A stretch of 64,000 bases of DNA from Ifrita kowaldi. Lineage: Eukaryota; Chordata; Aves; Passeriformes; Cinclosomatidae. Each line of letters opens with the position of its first letter. The stretch's first letter is position 1. A program made the translations under genes and the position numbers. Under the pieces are notes generated by a model, which was given only the letters and a program-made list of their open reading frames with translations, searched no databases and had not been told where the DNA came from. The DNA lies in contig VZRS01005502.1 of NCBI GenBank assembly GCA_013398055.1, positions 201,923 to 265,922 of the forward strand, in the 5' to 3' direction. Shown piece by piece: positions 1 to 14,174 of this stretch.

Positions 1-3000
1 CCAAGGATCGAGCCATGCCCACCACATTCAAATTACCAGAAAGCATGATCAGTTGATACATTTGTAAAAAGAAGAAAGATGATGAGGAGAGAGCTGCTAA
101 TAGTAATTCACACAGGCAGCAGCAGCTCTGAGCTACCTTTTCATCACTAATCATCTGTCCCCTGAAATCCTGGGCAGGTGAGACCCCAGTTCTGGGGTCA
201 CTCTGCTTGCCAGCATGCATTTTCAGCTTCGTATCTCCAAGCTGCTCCAAGAGCACAAAGGATGGAGAGAGTGAACAGGCTATTGTACCATGTCCCTTTC
301 TCCTTTGCCATCAGCTTTGCAAAGAAAGAGTGGACGGCAAATAAACAGCAAAGGCTGATGGGGAGGGGAAGCCTATCAGTCCACACTATCATTATCTGAC
401 TTGCCTTGAAATCCTCATAGAGATTGCCAGAAATTAGTTCCAGTGCTCGAGAGTCTTCAGTGACCCTTTAGGGAGAGAACTGAGCTCAGGAGCCAAGTCC
501 ACCACAAAGCACCAGCTTTCTGCAAGCTAAATTCCAGATGTAAACAGATGTTCTCCCCGGCAGCCCTTACAAACCCTATTATACACGTCAGGCAGCACCA
601 GCACACTGGGCAGTTCTAGGCCCTTTTCTGTAAGAAGCTGGAGGGTATTGCCTGGGATCGGAAAGAATGAGTCCAGCAAGTTCCTCGAGCCAGAAAAATC
701 AGATTTCGCTTCATACTGATTATGCAGCTCCTAGTTCAGACCACGAGTTACTGATCAGTTTGCTACACTCAAACCGCAAAGGAGGTTTAATAATGCCAGG
801 GCAGTTTCCAGTTTGTCCCTGATCCTCCCCACCAGCACTGAACTGCATTCTTCTCTTGGCTGTTCTGGAGAGGAGTGATCATCTATGGGCTAAAGAGTGG
901 GGCCTCATCAGGTGGGCAATGCTGACTCCACGGTGACCTTCCTTGCTGAACCAGACCACTCCTCTCCTTTAGGGCAGAGGCTGGGGTAAGTATCTCTGTT
1001 TCCTCTCAAGGCAAGTGGCAAGATTCAGGTGACCTTTGCTCAAGTACCCTCTGCAAATGGCAACCTGAGTCCAGGCATGCTACAGGGAGACACCAGCTTC
1101 ATTTCTGTTTCCTCTCAGTTGGTCTGGAAAGGGAGACTGCTAATGAGGAGTGCCCATTGATTCCTGTGATAAAGGTGGTAGCACTGAGAGATTAAATTGT
1201 TCCAGAGCCACAGAGACTTGAGCATTACCATAGTTCTGGGCTTGAACCCGACATCACCATGTTGTGTGAACCAATTTGCTGAACTGCCAGCACCTTGGTG
1301 CAGACACAGAAAATTACAGCTGTAAATCCAGGGCAGCTGAAGCAGTGACCAGCACCAAAATATGGATGGACATATGCTAGAAGCAGTCATAAATAAAGGA
1401 CTTGATGTATGGAAGGAAAGGAAATCCAATTTCACGTGCAGGACCACCAGCAAAGATCCTTAGATGGTTGCTTCCAGCTCTTGCAGGAAAGAAAGGGGCA
1501 GTAGATTCTAGCTGAAGGCTAAATAGAATAGCAAGTAGTGCAGTGATAAACGGAGCATCTCTGTGACTGCAAAAGGTTGTTCTAAAGGTCAGATCTGCAT
1601 GTACTCTCCTAGCTCTGTGAACAGCTATTCCTTTCATCCACAAGTTGAGCTTTTGGCTGGGACAGGCTGAAATAAACAGGGCTAAAGCTGTCCCATCCAT
1701 TATCGCTGGGAATGGCTTGGCTCCAAGAGCAGGCTCTGCCTGCAGATACAACACACAACATGGCAGGGAGCAACCCAAGAGGGCAGATGGCTCACGTGGA
1801 CCATCCTCACCACCAAGCTTTCATCCCTGGGCTTAAAAATGCTGCAGTGCCCCTCTGCGGAGAGAGAGCAACGCCGTTGTGCTCACTGCCAACACACCCT
1901 GAGCACAGCCCTGCTGGTCAGCATCCCTTTGAAAGCACAGGCAGAAGCCAGAAGCCTTTCATTCCACACACACTTCCTAAGGCTGTTTGTCTGGAGTTAG
2001 GCTTCCTTTTCCACCCTCTAAGGTGAGATGTCAGGAAAGAAACACTGGCAGGCCTGCCTGTGTGTTTTCTCTCTCTCATACCAAGTCAAAAGCAAAGTGC
2101 CCCACAGTCCTGGTGGCACAGTCATACAGACTGACAGCCACTGCACAGAATAGCCACACAAGGTTGGGGGTAATCCAACCCTGCCCTTCCCACGCTTTTA
2201 TGGATGTCCTTCTGTTGTGGTGGCAATAAGGCACTTTATTGGCAACTAAGAAACAAAAGTGAAACCAAATCAGTTTATTAAATGTAAAACAGAGTTGGTG
2301 TGTCTCACAGAAATGATCCCAGGACACTGAGACGGCAGCGCAGGGACTGTCTGGGCGTTCATTCAGGAGTAGAGGTCCTGTAGCAAACACACAGTGCCAG
2401 AGGGGAAGGGGACATGGGTCTGCACATTGCCATCATCTCCAAAGCAGCCATCCTGCGTTCTTCACACATCAGTCCAGGGATGCTGGAGCCAGCCAGCTCT
2501 GAGACACCTGTCTCAGCAAAGCTGTTTCTATCTTAATGTGTAGGTGGAGGAAGGCAGATACATCTGCAGGCTGTGCTAAACTGCAGCAGCCTACATAGTG
2601 AGGTTCTGCTGCCACCACCATCTCCAGGTGCTCCAGAGGGAAAGCCCTCAAACAGGTAATAGAGCCATGCCCATTATGAGCAGAGCACTGGGTCCAGGAA
2701 CCCTCGGTCTCAACAACCCTCTCTATCTGCTAGGCCAATACAGGTGCAGTAGGTTGAGAGATGATTCCTCAGTGAAAGCAGCTCATCTTCAACCAAAAAA
2801 TTTTAAAATGTTGTCAACGACCCTTTAGTCTCTACCCAGAAGAAAGCATAAGCTGAAATACTTAATTTGGGCATGTGGAACAAGAGAAACTAATCTTTGC
2901 TATCCTGTGAATCAGCTATCCAGGGCTTGAGCCAGGAAGACCATAAAGTGCTCTGGTTTCTGGTGAAAGAGCTGATCCTATAATACTCTTTTGCATTGCA

Positions 3001-3882
3001 GGTTTTAAGAAGAAACTTTTTCTTGGTCCATCTCACTTGTCCTATTTATAACCAGCTTACATAGAATAAAAAGTGTATAATTCACAGTGCTTTCTAATTA
3101 GATGTTGTAACTACAATCCTATTTCACGCCACTCTAATTTGCTCCATCACAGCATTTTCAAGTTTTGTACTAACCATATCATGCAGGGCAAACTCTTCAA
3201 GGGTTTGAAGCCAGCAATTATGCGCCACTTTGATTTGTACATAAAGCTGATGTGAGTCTCCATGGCAACATCCCATCATGATGTCTGAAATACCAGGATT
3301 AAAAGACTGTTGAAACTCTGTCCGAAGTCAGGACTCACTTGGTCCAAAGCATGGCAACTCAGAGCAAGCTTGCCAGACTAGAGGAGATTTTGCAATCCCA
3401 GTCACTTCTGACCTCTCTGAAAGGACTGAATTTTGAAGAGTCCATATTTGGTAGATCTCCAGAGCAATCTACATCTAAGTTTGTGTTTGACATTTAAATC
3501 TCTAAAAATGGAAATGGGCCTTTGACACTTGAGCTTCAAGATTATTCATAGTAGAGGGAAAGATCTTGGGAGTAAGTGGACTAATGTAGTTAAGCAAACA
3601 TGATGGGATTAGCACAGGGCAGGATTAGACATTCCCCATTAACACACTGGCACTTGGAAGAGCAGAAGAGGTGTGGGCTGATTCTCTATGTAAGTGACTC
3701 TGTTTGTACAACAGTTCACCCTGTCTGTGGAGATCTGATAACCACTTTGGATCATTAAGAAACTCCTTAGTAGGTGTGAACACCAAAGACTTGTTAAATG
3801 CAGTGGCAAAATTAGCCATAGAAGGTTTTTCCATGCTTGTTTTAACCTTGGACCTCTGGTTTGCTATTTGCAAGTGTATATT

Positions 3883-3908
3883 AAAAAAAAAAAAACCAAA
3901 AAAAAAAA
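3883..3908. repeat. A-rich simple repeat
   Basis: Thirteen A, two C and eleven A in succession, followed by more A/C-rich sequence. No associated retroelement body was recognised. Confidence 0.95.
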
Positions 3909-5184
3909 CCAAACACATTTTCCTAGTATTCATCAAGTGAAAAAACACAGTGAGACTGTACTCCCTGTGATATTTTCAGATGTTCTCAGCTATCTGTTTA
4001 GCTTAAGAGTTCCAGCTTTGGAAAAACAATAATTTCTAAGAGTGCCCTATATCTGCCTTTGCCTCCACCTCTTTCTTAGAGACTGAAACCTTTGAAATCC
4101 TGCAGATGTGTGTTAACACAGCAAAATTGGTCTTGCCAAGCTTCTACATTATAGAGAGCAGCAGCTCCAGGTTAGGGCTTTCCTTAGCTGAGCTGTTGGA
4201 AGAAAACAGCAGGAAGGCACCAAAGGAGCGTCTCTCCCTTTTCCCCCTCTTCTCCCAGCCCTCCCTGCCCCAGCCACACCAGGCATAAGCATCCCCATGC
4301 ACAGGGCCAATCCTCAGCCTGAGCACATCCAGCTCCCTTGGAGTCAATCTGGCCCCAGGGCTTGTTTTGGTATGTTACAACAGAACAAATAGAGCAACAT
4401 TTCATAACGTTCTAATGAGGCACATTGAGGAATGCCCAGGAGACAGAGACAATATCAGTGTTCCTTGGCACACAGAGAAAATCAAAGGCATTTGTTTGTT
4501 ATCTGAAATGTCGATCTGTGTTCCCTTCTGTGGTGGGCAGACATTTTTATAGTGTAGGTTCCTGGAAGTACTCAGATGTCACTGTCAGTGCGTTCTAAGA
4601 GCAGTATTTATTTGCAGATGTACCTATAAAAACTGAGACTGAAGCACGGAAATATTCAAAGCCATTACGGGATTATTAGGTTTTGAGTAGTGGTTTGCAC
4701 TCTGTATGGCCCCAAAAGACCTAACATTTGTGGGCCCGTTCTTCTTTCATTGAATAGGAATTTTATCATTGACTTGAGAAAGCCCTAGTGAGAGAGGAGT
4801 CTTTGCTCAAGAAATTGCCCAGGTTGGAGCCACCCAGCAGAGATCAAACTGAAAAGACACCAACTACATCTGGCCGAAGCATCGAGGAAGCACCGTCTCT
4901 CCTGTTAGAGTGAACATTTGGGAGCAACTGATTTGGATCTCTGCTTGATATGTCAGAATTTAAACCAGTGCCATTAAGAGGCATCACTACTGCACATGCT
5001 ACTGCATTACAGTACAGCCCAGTACACGAGCATGGGATCTACCAGTGTCCCAGTATCAGCCCCTTCCTGGGAGCTGGCGACAGCTAAGGACAGCTCTCCA
5101 AGCACTATCGTCACCCTCCTGCCTGTCCTCTGTGTCGTGACATTTGCTAAAGCTTCACTTGCAATCCTAATAGTGCCTTTCAAG

Positions 5185-5322
5185 GATCAGAGAATCACAG
5201 AGTATCAGCTGGAGGGAACCCATACGGCTCATCACATCAAACATCCTGCTCCTGACAGGGCAACCTAAAACTAAGTTATATGACTAAGAATATGCTGTCC
5301 ATTCTGTCAAGCTTGGTAATTT
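5185..5322 (-). mobile_element. CR1 LINE 3' end fragment
   Basis: On the + strand this begins with AGAATCACAGAGTATCAGCT and continues through a degenerate copy of the CR1 3' end as remembered from bird genomes, including the distal TATATGACTAAGAATATGCT and CTGTCAAGCTTGG parts. The element therefore lies on the minus strand and is 5'-truncated. It appears to be the same subfamily as the fragment at 56733. The boundaries are approximate. Confidence 0.8.
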
Positions 5323-6249
5323 TTTTAAAAGTTTGGACCCTCATTAAACATTTCCCACTTCTCTAGCCTTGGTAATCAGAGACATACCCCAAAGGCAAAA
5401 TACTGACAACAGAGGATTGTCTCTTCCTTTTCCACCTTTTCCTCTTTGGAGTCTATCTCAGGCTCGTGCTGGGACAGGAACTGGGACTAGTACTGGACGC
5501 ATTTGCTGTGAGGAGCTGACAGCAGGTGACCTCAGATGAGTCACTTCAGCTTCAGGCTCAGAAGCTTCTTGAGATCTGCCCCTCAAGACAGCAGCAGAGA
5601 CAGCCTGAGCTCCATCTCTTCACCCTCCCTGGCAGAGGGGTATCTGCCAGCCTGGGGTAGCTGCTGTTACAGGTGAAACAGGAGCGTTTGCTGCCATCTG
5701 AGTCTCAAAGGGACAGGCTGCAGGGTGGGCATATCCAGGTCGGCTGATCAGAGAGAGGGAAGACTCGAAGCCCAGGGAGGCTCAGCTGAGCTAACCTATT
5801 CTTCAGAATGACTGAAAACAACCTCTTTAAACCCTTGGACAGCAAATGCTGCTGTATTAGTAAGAAGCCAGTATGGAAGTAAGATGTACTTCCATTAAAG
5901 GAAGTATATTTCCTGCAAAAAATGTTCCTGAGCAAGTAATGCCATTCTGCTAAGGTTGACCTTGGCAGAGATTTTTTCCATTCTCATTTGGATCTGGGAA
6001 GCAAGTATGTTGATAAACTCACTACTGAGAAACTTAATGTTATCCTGTACATTCTACTCACTCTGGAAGCCCAATTAAGCATAAGAGAACAAGGATGTTT
6101 CTTCTTTTTAATAACATTTTTTCTGATTGTCACTATTTAAGGAAAAACAGATGAAATAGCCCCTCACCTTCCCTCCCCCCCACCAAAGCCAAAATGATCT
6201 CAGTTAGGTCAGAAATGTTCATTGTGGTTTCTCCAATTAAAAAGCTATC

Positions 6250-6283
6250 ATCCATCAGGATTGTGATTATCCATCCATCAGGA
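6250..6283. repeat. Short direct repeat, period 23 bp
   Basis: ATCCATCAGGA occurs at 6250-6260 and 6273-6283 within a stretch rich in ATCC. It is a small degenerate tandem duplication. Confidence 0.6.
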
Positions 6284-9200
6284 CTCTATCAGCCAAAAAG
6301 CTTGTAAAGATGAACACTCTTCTGTTATTTTTGAGGACATGCAGGCTGTTCCACAAGATCAGCTCATGCCCACTATTTCAGAATGCCTCTGCAAGAGATT
6401 GAAAAAAAGGAAAAAAGTGGTTAAATAAAGCAATTCAGACATTAACAATGTCATGGCAACAGCGAATTAGAGCCTCAAAAGCGGAGCTCAGCTTGAGAAG
6501 GTTTAGGGAGTCACTGCACTGCAGGACTGAATGAAATATTCAGCACATGAAAGACGTCCCCAAATGCTTTTTTTGTATTTGGGATAATGACACCAAGCTG
6601 ACTGCTATTTATGTATACTTTTGCCTAACCATCGATTCTTTTTCCCACAAGAGATTTTAAAATAGTATACTTGTCAGGTAATCGTGGGTCTGTTTTGATT
6701 CTTGGGGAACTTTGGCATTTGGAAGTGCAGTCATAAACATCAGCTTTTCCTCAAGCGGGACGAGAAGTTACTGTTGTAGGGAAAAGTGATAGAAGGAAAA
6801 ACTGAGCATTTGGGGGAAAGTTATCCAGCAAGAGATTTTGCTTGTTGAGTAAGATGGTTTAACGTGAGGTGACAGCCTGACCCGTAACCAATAGTGAGGT
6901 ATGCAGTCTCAATTTCTGTTTTCACCTAATGCTGTGCATGTGTGCAAGCAGACAATAAACCTCCTTTGCTATTTCTTTTCCCTCAACACCCTATAGCTTC
7001 TCTTCTAAGTTTTTCTTCCCCGTGAGGTCAATCATGTCAAGCTGTCCAAGTATCCAGTGACCATTCCCACCTCCCATAACCTTTGCTTTCCTGATCTTTA
7101 CTCCAAGCTTCACTCTAGTGCTTACTTTCTTGATTATATAGGCTACCCATGTCCAATACCAGTAATGGGATGAGATCAGGGGGAAAAAGCCTGCACTGTG
7201 AAAAATATCCTTTAGTTTTAATTTGGGCTTATGCCAGGCTGGCAGGGAAAGAAAAAGTCCAACAGAGTATGCTCTGTACATTGAAGAAAACTCAGAAGTG
7301 AGACAGTCCTCAATGTTTATTTATCTTGGGTTTGTATCCTTCTCTCTGCCTTCTGTCCTCCACATCTCTCAACTTTACCACTCCCTTTCACTTTTGCTGT
7401 ACTAGCCCGGGAACTTGAAATGAGGTTTGAAGCACCTCAGGGATTTCTGTCCCTGTAAGTGGTGTCTCACAGAACACTCCATTTTGGTGGTCTAGAGGGT
7501 CACTGCTAATGTTTCCAAACTCATCTGCCTGGTAGTGGGTGGGAAAATCTCTGAGTATCTGAGGCTATTGCAATATTTGCCCATTCAGTTGCCACATCCT
7601 GAGATTCTCCTGCCTTCAGAGATGCCGGGTGTCTTTTAGTCAAGTCTCTACTTCCTGTTAGTCCTCTAAACTCTTGCAAGTTTCTCCTCCAAACTCTTTC
7701 GAGTTATTTCTCACAGTGCTGGAATCTTAAGGTTTTGAACCTGACCTTGAAGTTACATTTCATATAGTGCTTACACAGGCATCCCCTGAGTCGTAGGGGT
7801 CAGGTCAGTTTGGAGCTGTGAACTTTCCCAGTGTTTCAGTCCAAGTTCTGCATCCCAGTGACTGAGTACCAACAAGTAACAAGCCTCACACCCTTCATAC
7901 ACAGGCATTGAAAGAGAGCAGCCTACTAGACTTTAAAAGTTACAAGCTTTTATGTTTTGCCAGCTGGGAACTTCCGATACCTGAATCCAAATCCACCGTC
8001 CTCTATATCACTGAAGGGCTGGGAAGCACTTAGGCTTTGGATCAGTCAGTTCCAGAGCTGCCACTGAGCAAGGGTGGAAGCTTTTATGGTTTGTGCAATT
8101 AAGCTTAAGTGAGTAAAGAGGGCTTTCAGACCGTACAATGCCTGAAGTTAGGGCACAACAAGATCGAAATCTGCTGTTCCTGCAGGCTCCCTGTGGCACT
8201 TGCTATTGGCACACTGGGCACCACCATGGGGTTGTCTGATGGAGAGGTTTTGTGGCTGGATCTGACCAGTGGGTTGCTGAACAGCCTTAGGGTGGCAAGT
8301 CAGTTTCACATTTCCAGAAGAGGAGCAGGGAAACAGCACATACACAAAGCAGGGTCTGAATAGTACAAATAAGAGCAAAAACAAGCTGCAAAGAGGTAAA
8401 AAAGGTATTTAGAAGTCAAAGTCAGAGGAGCTCCCGAGGGTCAAACTTCCAAGTTTATGGTACAGTCTGCTATTTTCCACTTCTTTAGGAAGTTTTTAGA
8501 AAGCAATACGAGAGCTTAGATTTCACACTTCTTGGGTTTCCCTCTCCTCCGTGGCTGAGCTCCTGACTGCTCTCAGTTGCAGGAACCCTAAAACCAGAAG
8601 TTCCTCCTACACTGCAACACCCAAGCAGTTGAGCCAGAGCCCAGAAAAGCCTTTATTGTGAAGGTGATAGAGCTTATTTCTCTCCCAAAGAAAAATGTCT
8701 AAAACTTAAATTCTTGGTCTCAAAGCCATGGCTTGGGTCCTTCTGTGCTCAGAGGACACAAAGCTGCTTCCAGACAAACAAATGGCTGGAGGGGAGCAGT
8801 CAGGTTCCAGACAGAATTGACCAAGGGCAGATAACTTGGGTAAACCTTTAAAAATGGGAAGTTTTTCCTCTCCAGATTTAGAGAGGTGACTGTTTTAGAG
8901 CATCTACTGCATGCAGTTAGAGGCTAAAAGGGTTACAAGTGAAGGATGATAGCAAAGAGAAAGAGAAGACATCAGCTGTATCTTGCCAACTTGTAACTTG
9001 GTTGCCTATCAACAGCTTCATCTTAAAGAGAACAACTCTGCTGTCATGAGCTTCAGAGCCCCTCTGTACTCTGCCAATCCCCTGTTATTGCTTGTCAGGA
9101 GTCCCTTAAAGCAGAGTATGGATTTTCTAACAGAAGCCCTAGTTGCTACATTTGAACATGATGTATCTTCTCCAGCACACAGAGCCCTTGACTCATCTTA

Positions 9201-12200
9201 GACAACAACAGAGAGGTGCTTTCCTTGCATCCGCTCAGCCCTTCAGAATCCTGCACTCAGTCCCTCAGAGCAACAGCCTTTTTGGTACAGCAGTCTCTCC
9301 ATTTATGTGGCTCTGCTAACCATCATTAGCAGATGAGGAGTACCTGACAAAGAGTTTCTCCACAGACTGGGCTGAAAATATTGGACAGACCATCTTTAGG
9401 CTGAGCCTTGCTGTAGCTGTGAGTGGTTGTGAGCACAGGGTCTGCTCCCCAGCCCACCTGGCTCTGATGTGCGCTCGCCCACAGACACGATTCCTGGATC
9501 CCACACCTCCCTGTCCAACTTGCTGCTACTGGAAACATCTGTCAGTTTGTTGACGCTTCCTCAACTGCCTTTCCCACTGCTATTCCTTCAGTGAGCCTGC
9601 AGGGTTCTGGAAGGTGGGCTCAGGGCTTTGGCTTCATGTGAGGTGTGTTTGCGTGGCAGCAGCTGAGCCTGGCTGCATGTGCCCCGTGGCAGTGCAGGAG
9701 TGCTCCCCTGTTATGTGCTGACCCCCAACTTAGGAGGGCTTATCTTTACCAGGCTCCCCAGGAATGTATGAGGAATGAATGCAACTTAGGCCATCACAGC
9801 AGGATGTTCCCCTGACATTTTCTTGGAAAAGCACGGTTGCTGTGTGAACTGCATGGGGGAAGAGCTGGCTCTGGGTACAGACACATCCCTGGTGCTGCCC
9901 AGGGTGTGATCATACACATACGACTCGGGAAAGTAATCTACTGTTGAGAGCACCCTTTCCCTCCACCACTTCTTCGTCATTGCTTGCAAACCACCCACTT
10001 CTCCATAGCTTTACCTACCTTTTGAAAATTCCTCTCAGGCTAGATTTTCATCAGCATCTTTGAAAGGAAGGGGCTGCCAATCTCACGGTCACCCCATGTA
10101 TGTCTCAGAGCTACACAACCACTCTTTCTTTTCCTCCCACAATGCCTGGTACCAGCAGTGGCCAGGGAACCTGAGCAGCCCAAGAGCTCTCCTGGCCCTT
10201 CAGCATGGCTGTCACCCTTTGAGGATGCTGTGAACTCTTAAACTACTACAGAGCCCCTTCTCTTTGCCCATCTCACACTTGAAATGTAGTAGACGGATCA
10301 TGTTTTCTTCCCAGTAACATGTAGGTAACATCACCAATGTAATGCTGAAGGGTGAAGCCAGAGATTGCTTCCTATCCCCACAGCAAAACCACACAGTGCT
10401 ACTTGGATGTTCACCATCAGGGTGAGAGCACTTTTGCTACTTAAATGCTGTCAGCAAAACCTGCCTGATGGATCAGTTAGCACAGAATTCCTGGTCTTTA
10501 CAACAGTAGGAGCTATTAATAAGGAATTACCTACACATTTCTGTGTCTGCAGACGAATGTGTTCACAAGTCTGTAAGCCTTTAACCTTGACACAGTGGTT
10601 GGTTGTAGTGTGGAAATGACCACCAAGGCCAGCAGTGGCAAGTGGCCCTTGGCAGCTGGAGGTAGCTGCTCTCTTGGTCTTCTGTTACTGTTCAAGGATA
10701 AACTTCCCTTCATCTTGCTGTCCGACATAAACAAGCTCTGAATGATGGACAGGAAACTGATATTTTTGGACATTTAATCATCCAAACAAATCAGAGCCTT
10801 TTTTTCCTGCACATCCAAGTGATTGAATTTTAAAACAACTCCCCTTCCCCGAGATGGAAGGAGCTGAGCTAATGCCGGTACATGTACTCTATCCAATTTT
10901 ATTTATTTCCCTGAAGTAATTTTCTGTCTAAAAATGCAGATTTTTCAAAATCCACCGTTTTCCGGGATGGTGGTTCTGCTGGAATATTTGACAATGAAAA
11001 GCTGAGCAGAACAGTTTGAATTTCTTAAGTTTTGCTACAGAGCAATAGCAATGCTTAGCTGGTAAATGGAAGTGAGAGGAAAATTAAAATCTAAGTAAAA
11101 AAACACAAGAGGATATTTTGCTGTTACTCTAGTGCAGACATTTGATACTGCTGAAGTGAGAGAACCTAATACTATCTAAACAGGGCATGGGAAGAACCAC
11201 CTGCTGAAATCTGTTGGCACATTTGTTTTGCAAAAACCAGTGTCAGTTCTTGTCATGGCACTGAGGAGAAACCCCAGCATCCAGCTGGCTCTGACGGACA
11301 TAGGTTCGGCAAAGCCGTATAAGACATCTCATGTCAAAAAAGAAAAACAAATTAAGCCTGAATTAGTGTGAACATCATCTCTCCCTCCACACCTAAGCTG
11401 ATGAGAGCGATGAGTGATCACCTTCTTCGCAAGTGTTGACTGCAGTTCCTTGAAGAGGCTGGTGGCACCCATGTAGGCAGTGTGAGAACAGCCCCTGCTC
11501 CCCTCCTCTGCAGGGGAGAGTCCTGGATGCAGCATGTGCTTGGCACTGCCTGTTCCTCCCAGGAAAGCAGATCCTTCATCTGGCACCTGAGCCTCTCGGA
11601 GCGGGCTGCAGCCGTGCTTCCCACCCAGCATCTGTCTCCTACCCCTGCGGATGGGCACGCTCCAACCTTCATCTCACACATCCCTGTAGCCTTGACTTGA
11701 CGGAAGAAGGTGTCACACAGACCCAGCAGGAGTGGGCTCATGGGCTCTCATTCTCCTCTCCTGTATTTTAGTGTAGCAGAAGCAATTCCACCAAAACACA
11801 AAGGCACAAACTGGGAGAGAGAGGAAACAGGACCCCTCCAACTATATCTTTTTCAGGGTTGGAGGCAGTCACCTTGAATTTGGGAGATGGTGAACTAGAG
11901 GAGAAGGTGCAAAGTGTCAGTGAAGCAACAAGAAACATGTTTGGGAGAAAAGAAAGAATAATTAAACAAGGGCTGAAAGCAGGCATTTATTGTACTTCTG
12001 GAAATGCTTCCAAGCTTGAAAGCATCTGAAGTACGGGAAAAACTGAGTGTTGCCATCATGGTCCCAGGAGAGAGAGGCACAGTTCTTAAAGTATGTGAAC
12101 TTCAGAGAAATGCAGGCATGTGTTATGTCAGTGAAGCCTATATTTTATTTTGTTTTTAATTGAAAGGATGCTTTGAATTTTTCTCACTAGCTGTTTCATT

Positions 12201-14161
12201 TATTCTCCGATCTAGTTAGAAATCAGCTCCTACTAAGGAATGGACCTCGAGAATAACTCAATGGGAAAACAGTAATGAATCTCTGAAATTAAGCTCTCCA
12301 TTGGAAACATGCAACACAATGCAGCACACAGGGACTTCAGTGCAGAGGAGATACACCCGGTGGGGCACAAGGCATCTCTGCTGTGGGCACGTTACTCCCC
12401 ACTCTCTGCCTAGGTACTTGGAAGATACCCTGAGTGTGTCTTCCAGGAGGGAAGAGCCTGGCATTTCTCTTCTGCATGAAATGCTGCCTGGTCCATGGGG
12501 CCCTCTGGGACCAGTGTGCCTGTGCTGAGACGTCAGTAACTTTCCACGTCAGCTCCATGAGCACAATTCCTGTGCATAACTGTCTGAGCATCTTTAGTCT
12601 CTGAAGATCTCTGTGATTTCTGCCGCTTCCTTTGGCGATATAAATAATATGGTCTATTCTTAGCTCCACAGCAGTATATTCAAATCTTTATCTAAATTCT
12701 GCAGAATTTTCCATTTCAGATGTTTGGGCTTCCAGAGGCAGACTGCTACTTATCCCATGCATGCCATTATTCCTTTGACACATGATCTGAAAATTCAATT
12801 ATCAGACCAATTACTGATTTTACTGAAATTTACAAGGAAAACATTAAAGTTTGATTAAGTGAGAATTCCCACTGGACTGATCAGCAGAGAGACCAAAATT
12901 AAATTGTATTTTTAATAGCTTCATCCTGTTGCAATGCATGAGGAGTATCTGACTGTGAAAGCCTGTTCCCAGAAAACAAAATTCTGAACTCTGAGCAGCT
13001 CAGCACAACTTTCAGAAGAACTCTTGAAAGACATCTTCCACTCATCATAAAAATGAGTACATGCTATTCAAGTGCCAGAGTGGGGCCAGGCTGGTGGTGT
13101 CAGAGGTGCCTTTCCAGCAGCAGCACTGGGAGTGAGCACTTCATATGAATTATACATGCAGCTGAACCTAAGTAGAGACAAGATGGGGTCCTAACCTTTG
13201 CTGTTGGAAAGGGCTGAACAGCATCATGTGGAGGAGCAAAGCAACAGGAAAACAACCCCTTCTTATCTGGAGCTGGATCAACAGCAAAATGAAATGGCAT
13301 TGTCATCCCATGGTAACCCAAGAGGCCTGGGCTGCTCCAGGCATCAGTCGTAGATGACTGCAAGTCTTAGATGCCTTGCACCAGAACCAGGAGAATGATG
13401 GCTGTGATGGACCAAAATGCTAGTGGGGGTTCCTGTTCATGAGGCACATGCTCCCAAAGGACACTTTTGCAGGGTATAAAGGCATTTATCCCTTGCAGCT
13501 ACCTGTGATATACACCCAGCTCGTTATGGGCAGATAAACATCTGCCTAATTGTGCCCTCCAAAAGATTGGACTCACATTTTAAAATACAACACTTGTAAC
13601 TTGCAGGTGTAAAAAAGCAAATTCATTTTAAACATTTGCTTGAGGAACAGATGAATCAGTAAAGGACAGAGATGTAGAGATCTACAGTTGCATCATCAAT
13701 TAAATGACTGAAATCAGCTTAGAAACTCTGAGGTCTGCCAGCTGCTGGTTTACAACCTTAGGAAGGTGCAAGGTCTCTGTTTGGACCTTGTGCCTTCTCC
13801 AAGTTCTTGCACTACCCAGAACTATGTTTCTTAACAGGGCGGAAGGTGAGGATTTGGGTGGGTTTGTGTACTGGTAACACAAAACTGTTCAGAGAAAGTA
13901 GGGAATTTACTAAAGGGGGTGGAAATGTTTGAGTTTGGTAAGAGACATTAATGTCAGGGGAACACATGTCCTTCAGCAACCGTGAAGCTCTTCCCATCTG
14001 CACTGAGGCACTCAGTGTCAGGGTGTACAGGGGCTCTCACTCCCCCAGTTTTCCCCACCTCCACAATATCTCTCCATCTTCCAGCATGACAATGATGAGC
14101 AAGAAAAAGCACAGAAATGCCTTTTAACCTTCAGTCTCCATCAAATCAGAATTTCCTGATG

Positions 14162-14174
14162 ATGCATAATGCAT
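14162..14174. promoter_or_regulatory. ATGCAT-A-ATGCAT, POU-dimer (MORE+1) type motif
   Basis: Two ATGCAT half-sites one base apart, followed by AA. POU factors such as Oct1 and Brn2 can bind ATGCAT pairs of this kind as dimers. This is a motif match only, although POU factors are active in neurons, where GNAO1 is highly expressed. Confidence 0.4.

Noticed and set aside
9880..9910. REST/RE1-like TGGTGCTG half-site
   Set aside because: Only one half of the 21-base motif fits; the partner half-site does not match at the allowed spacing.
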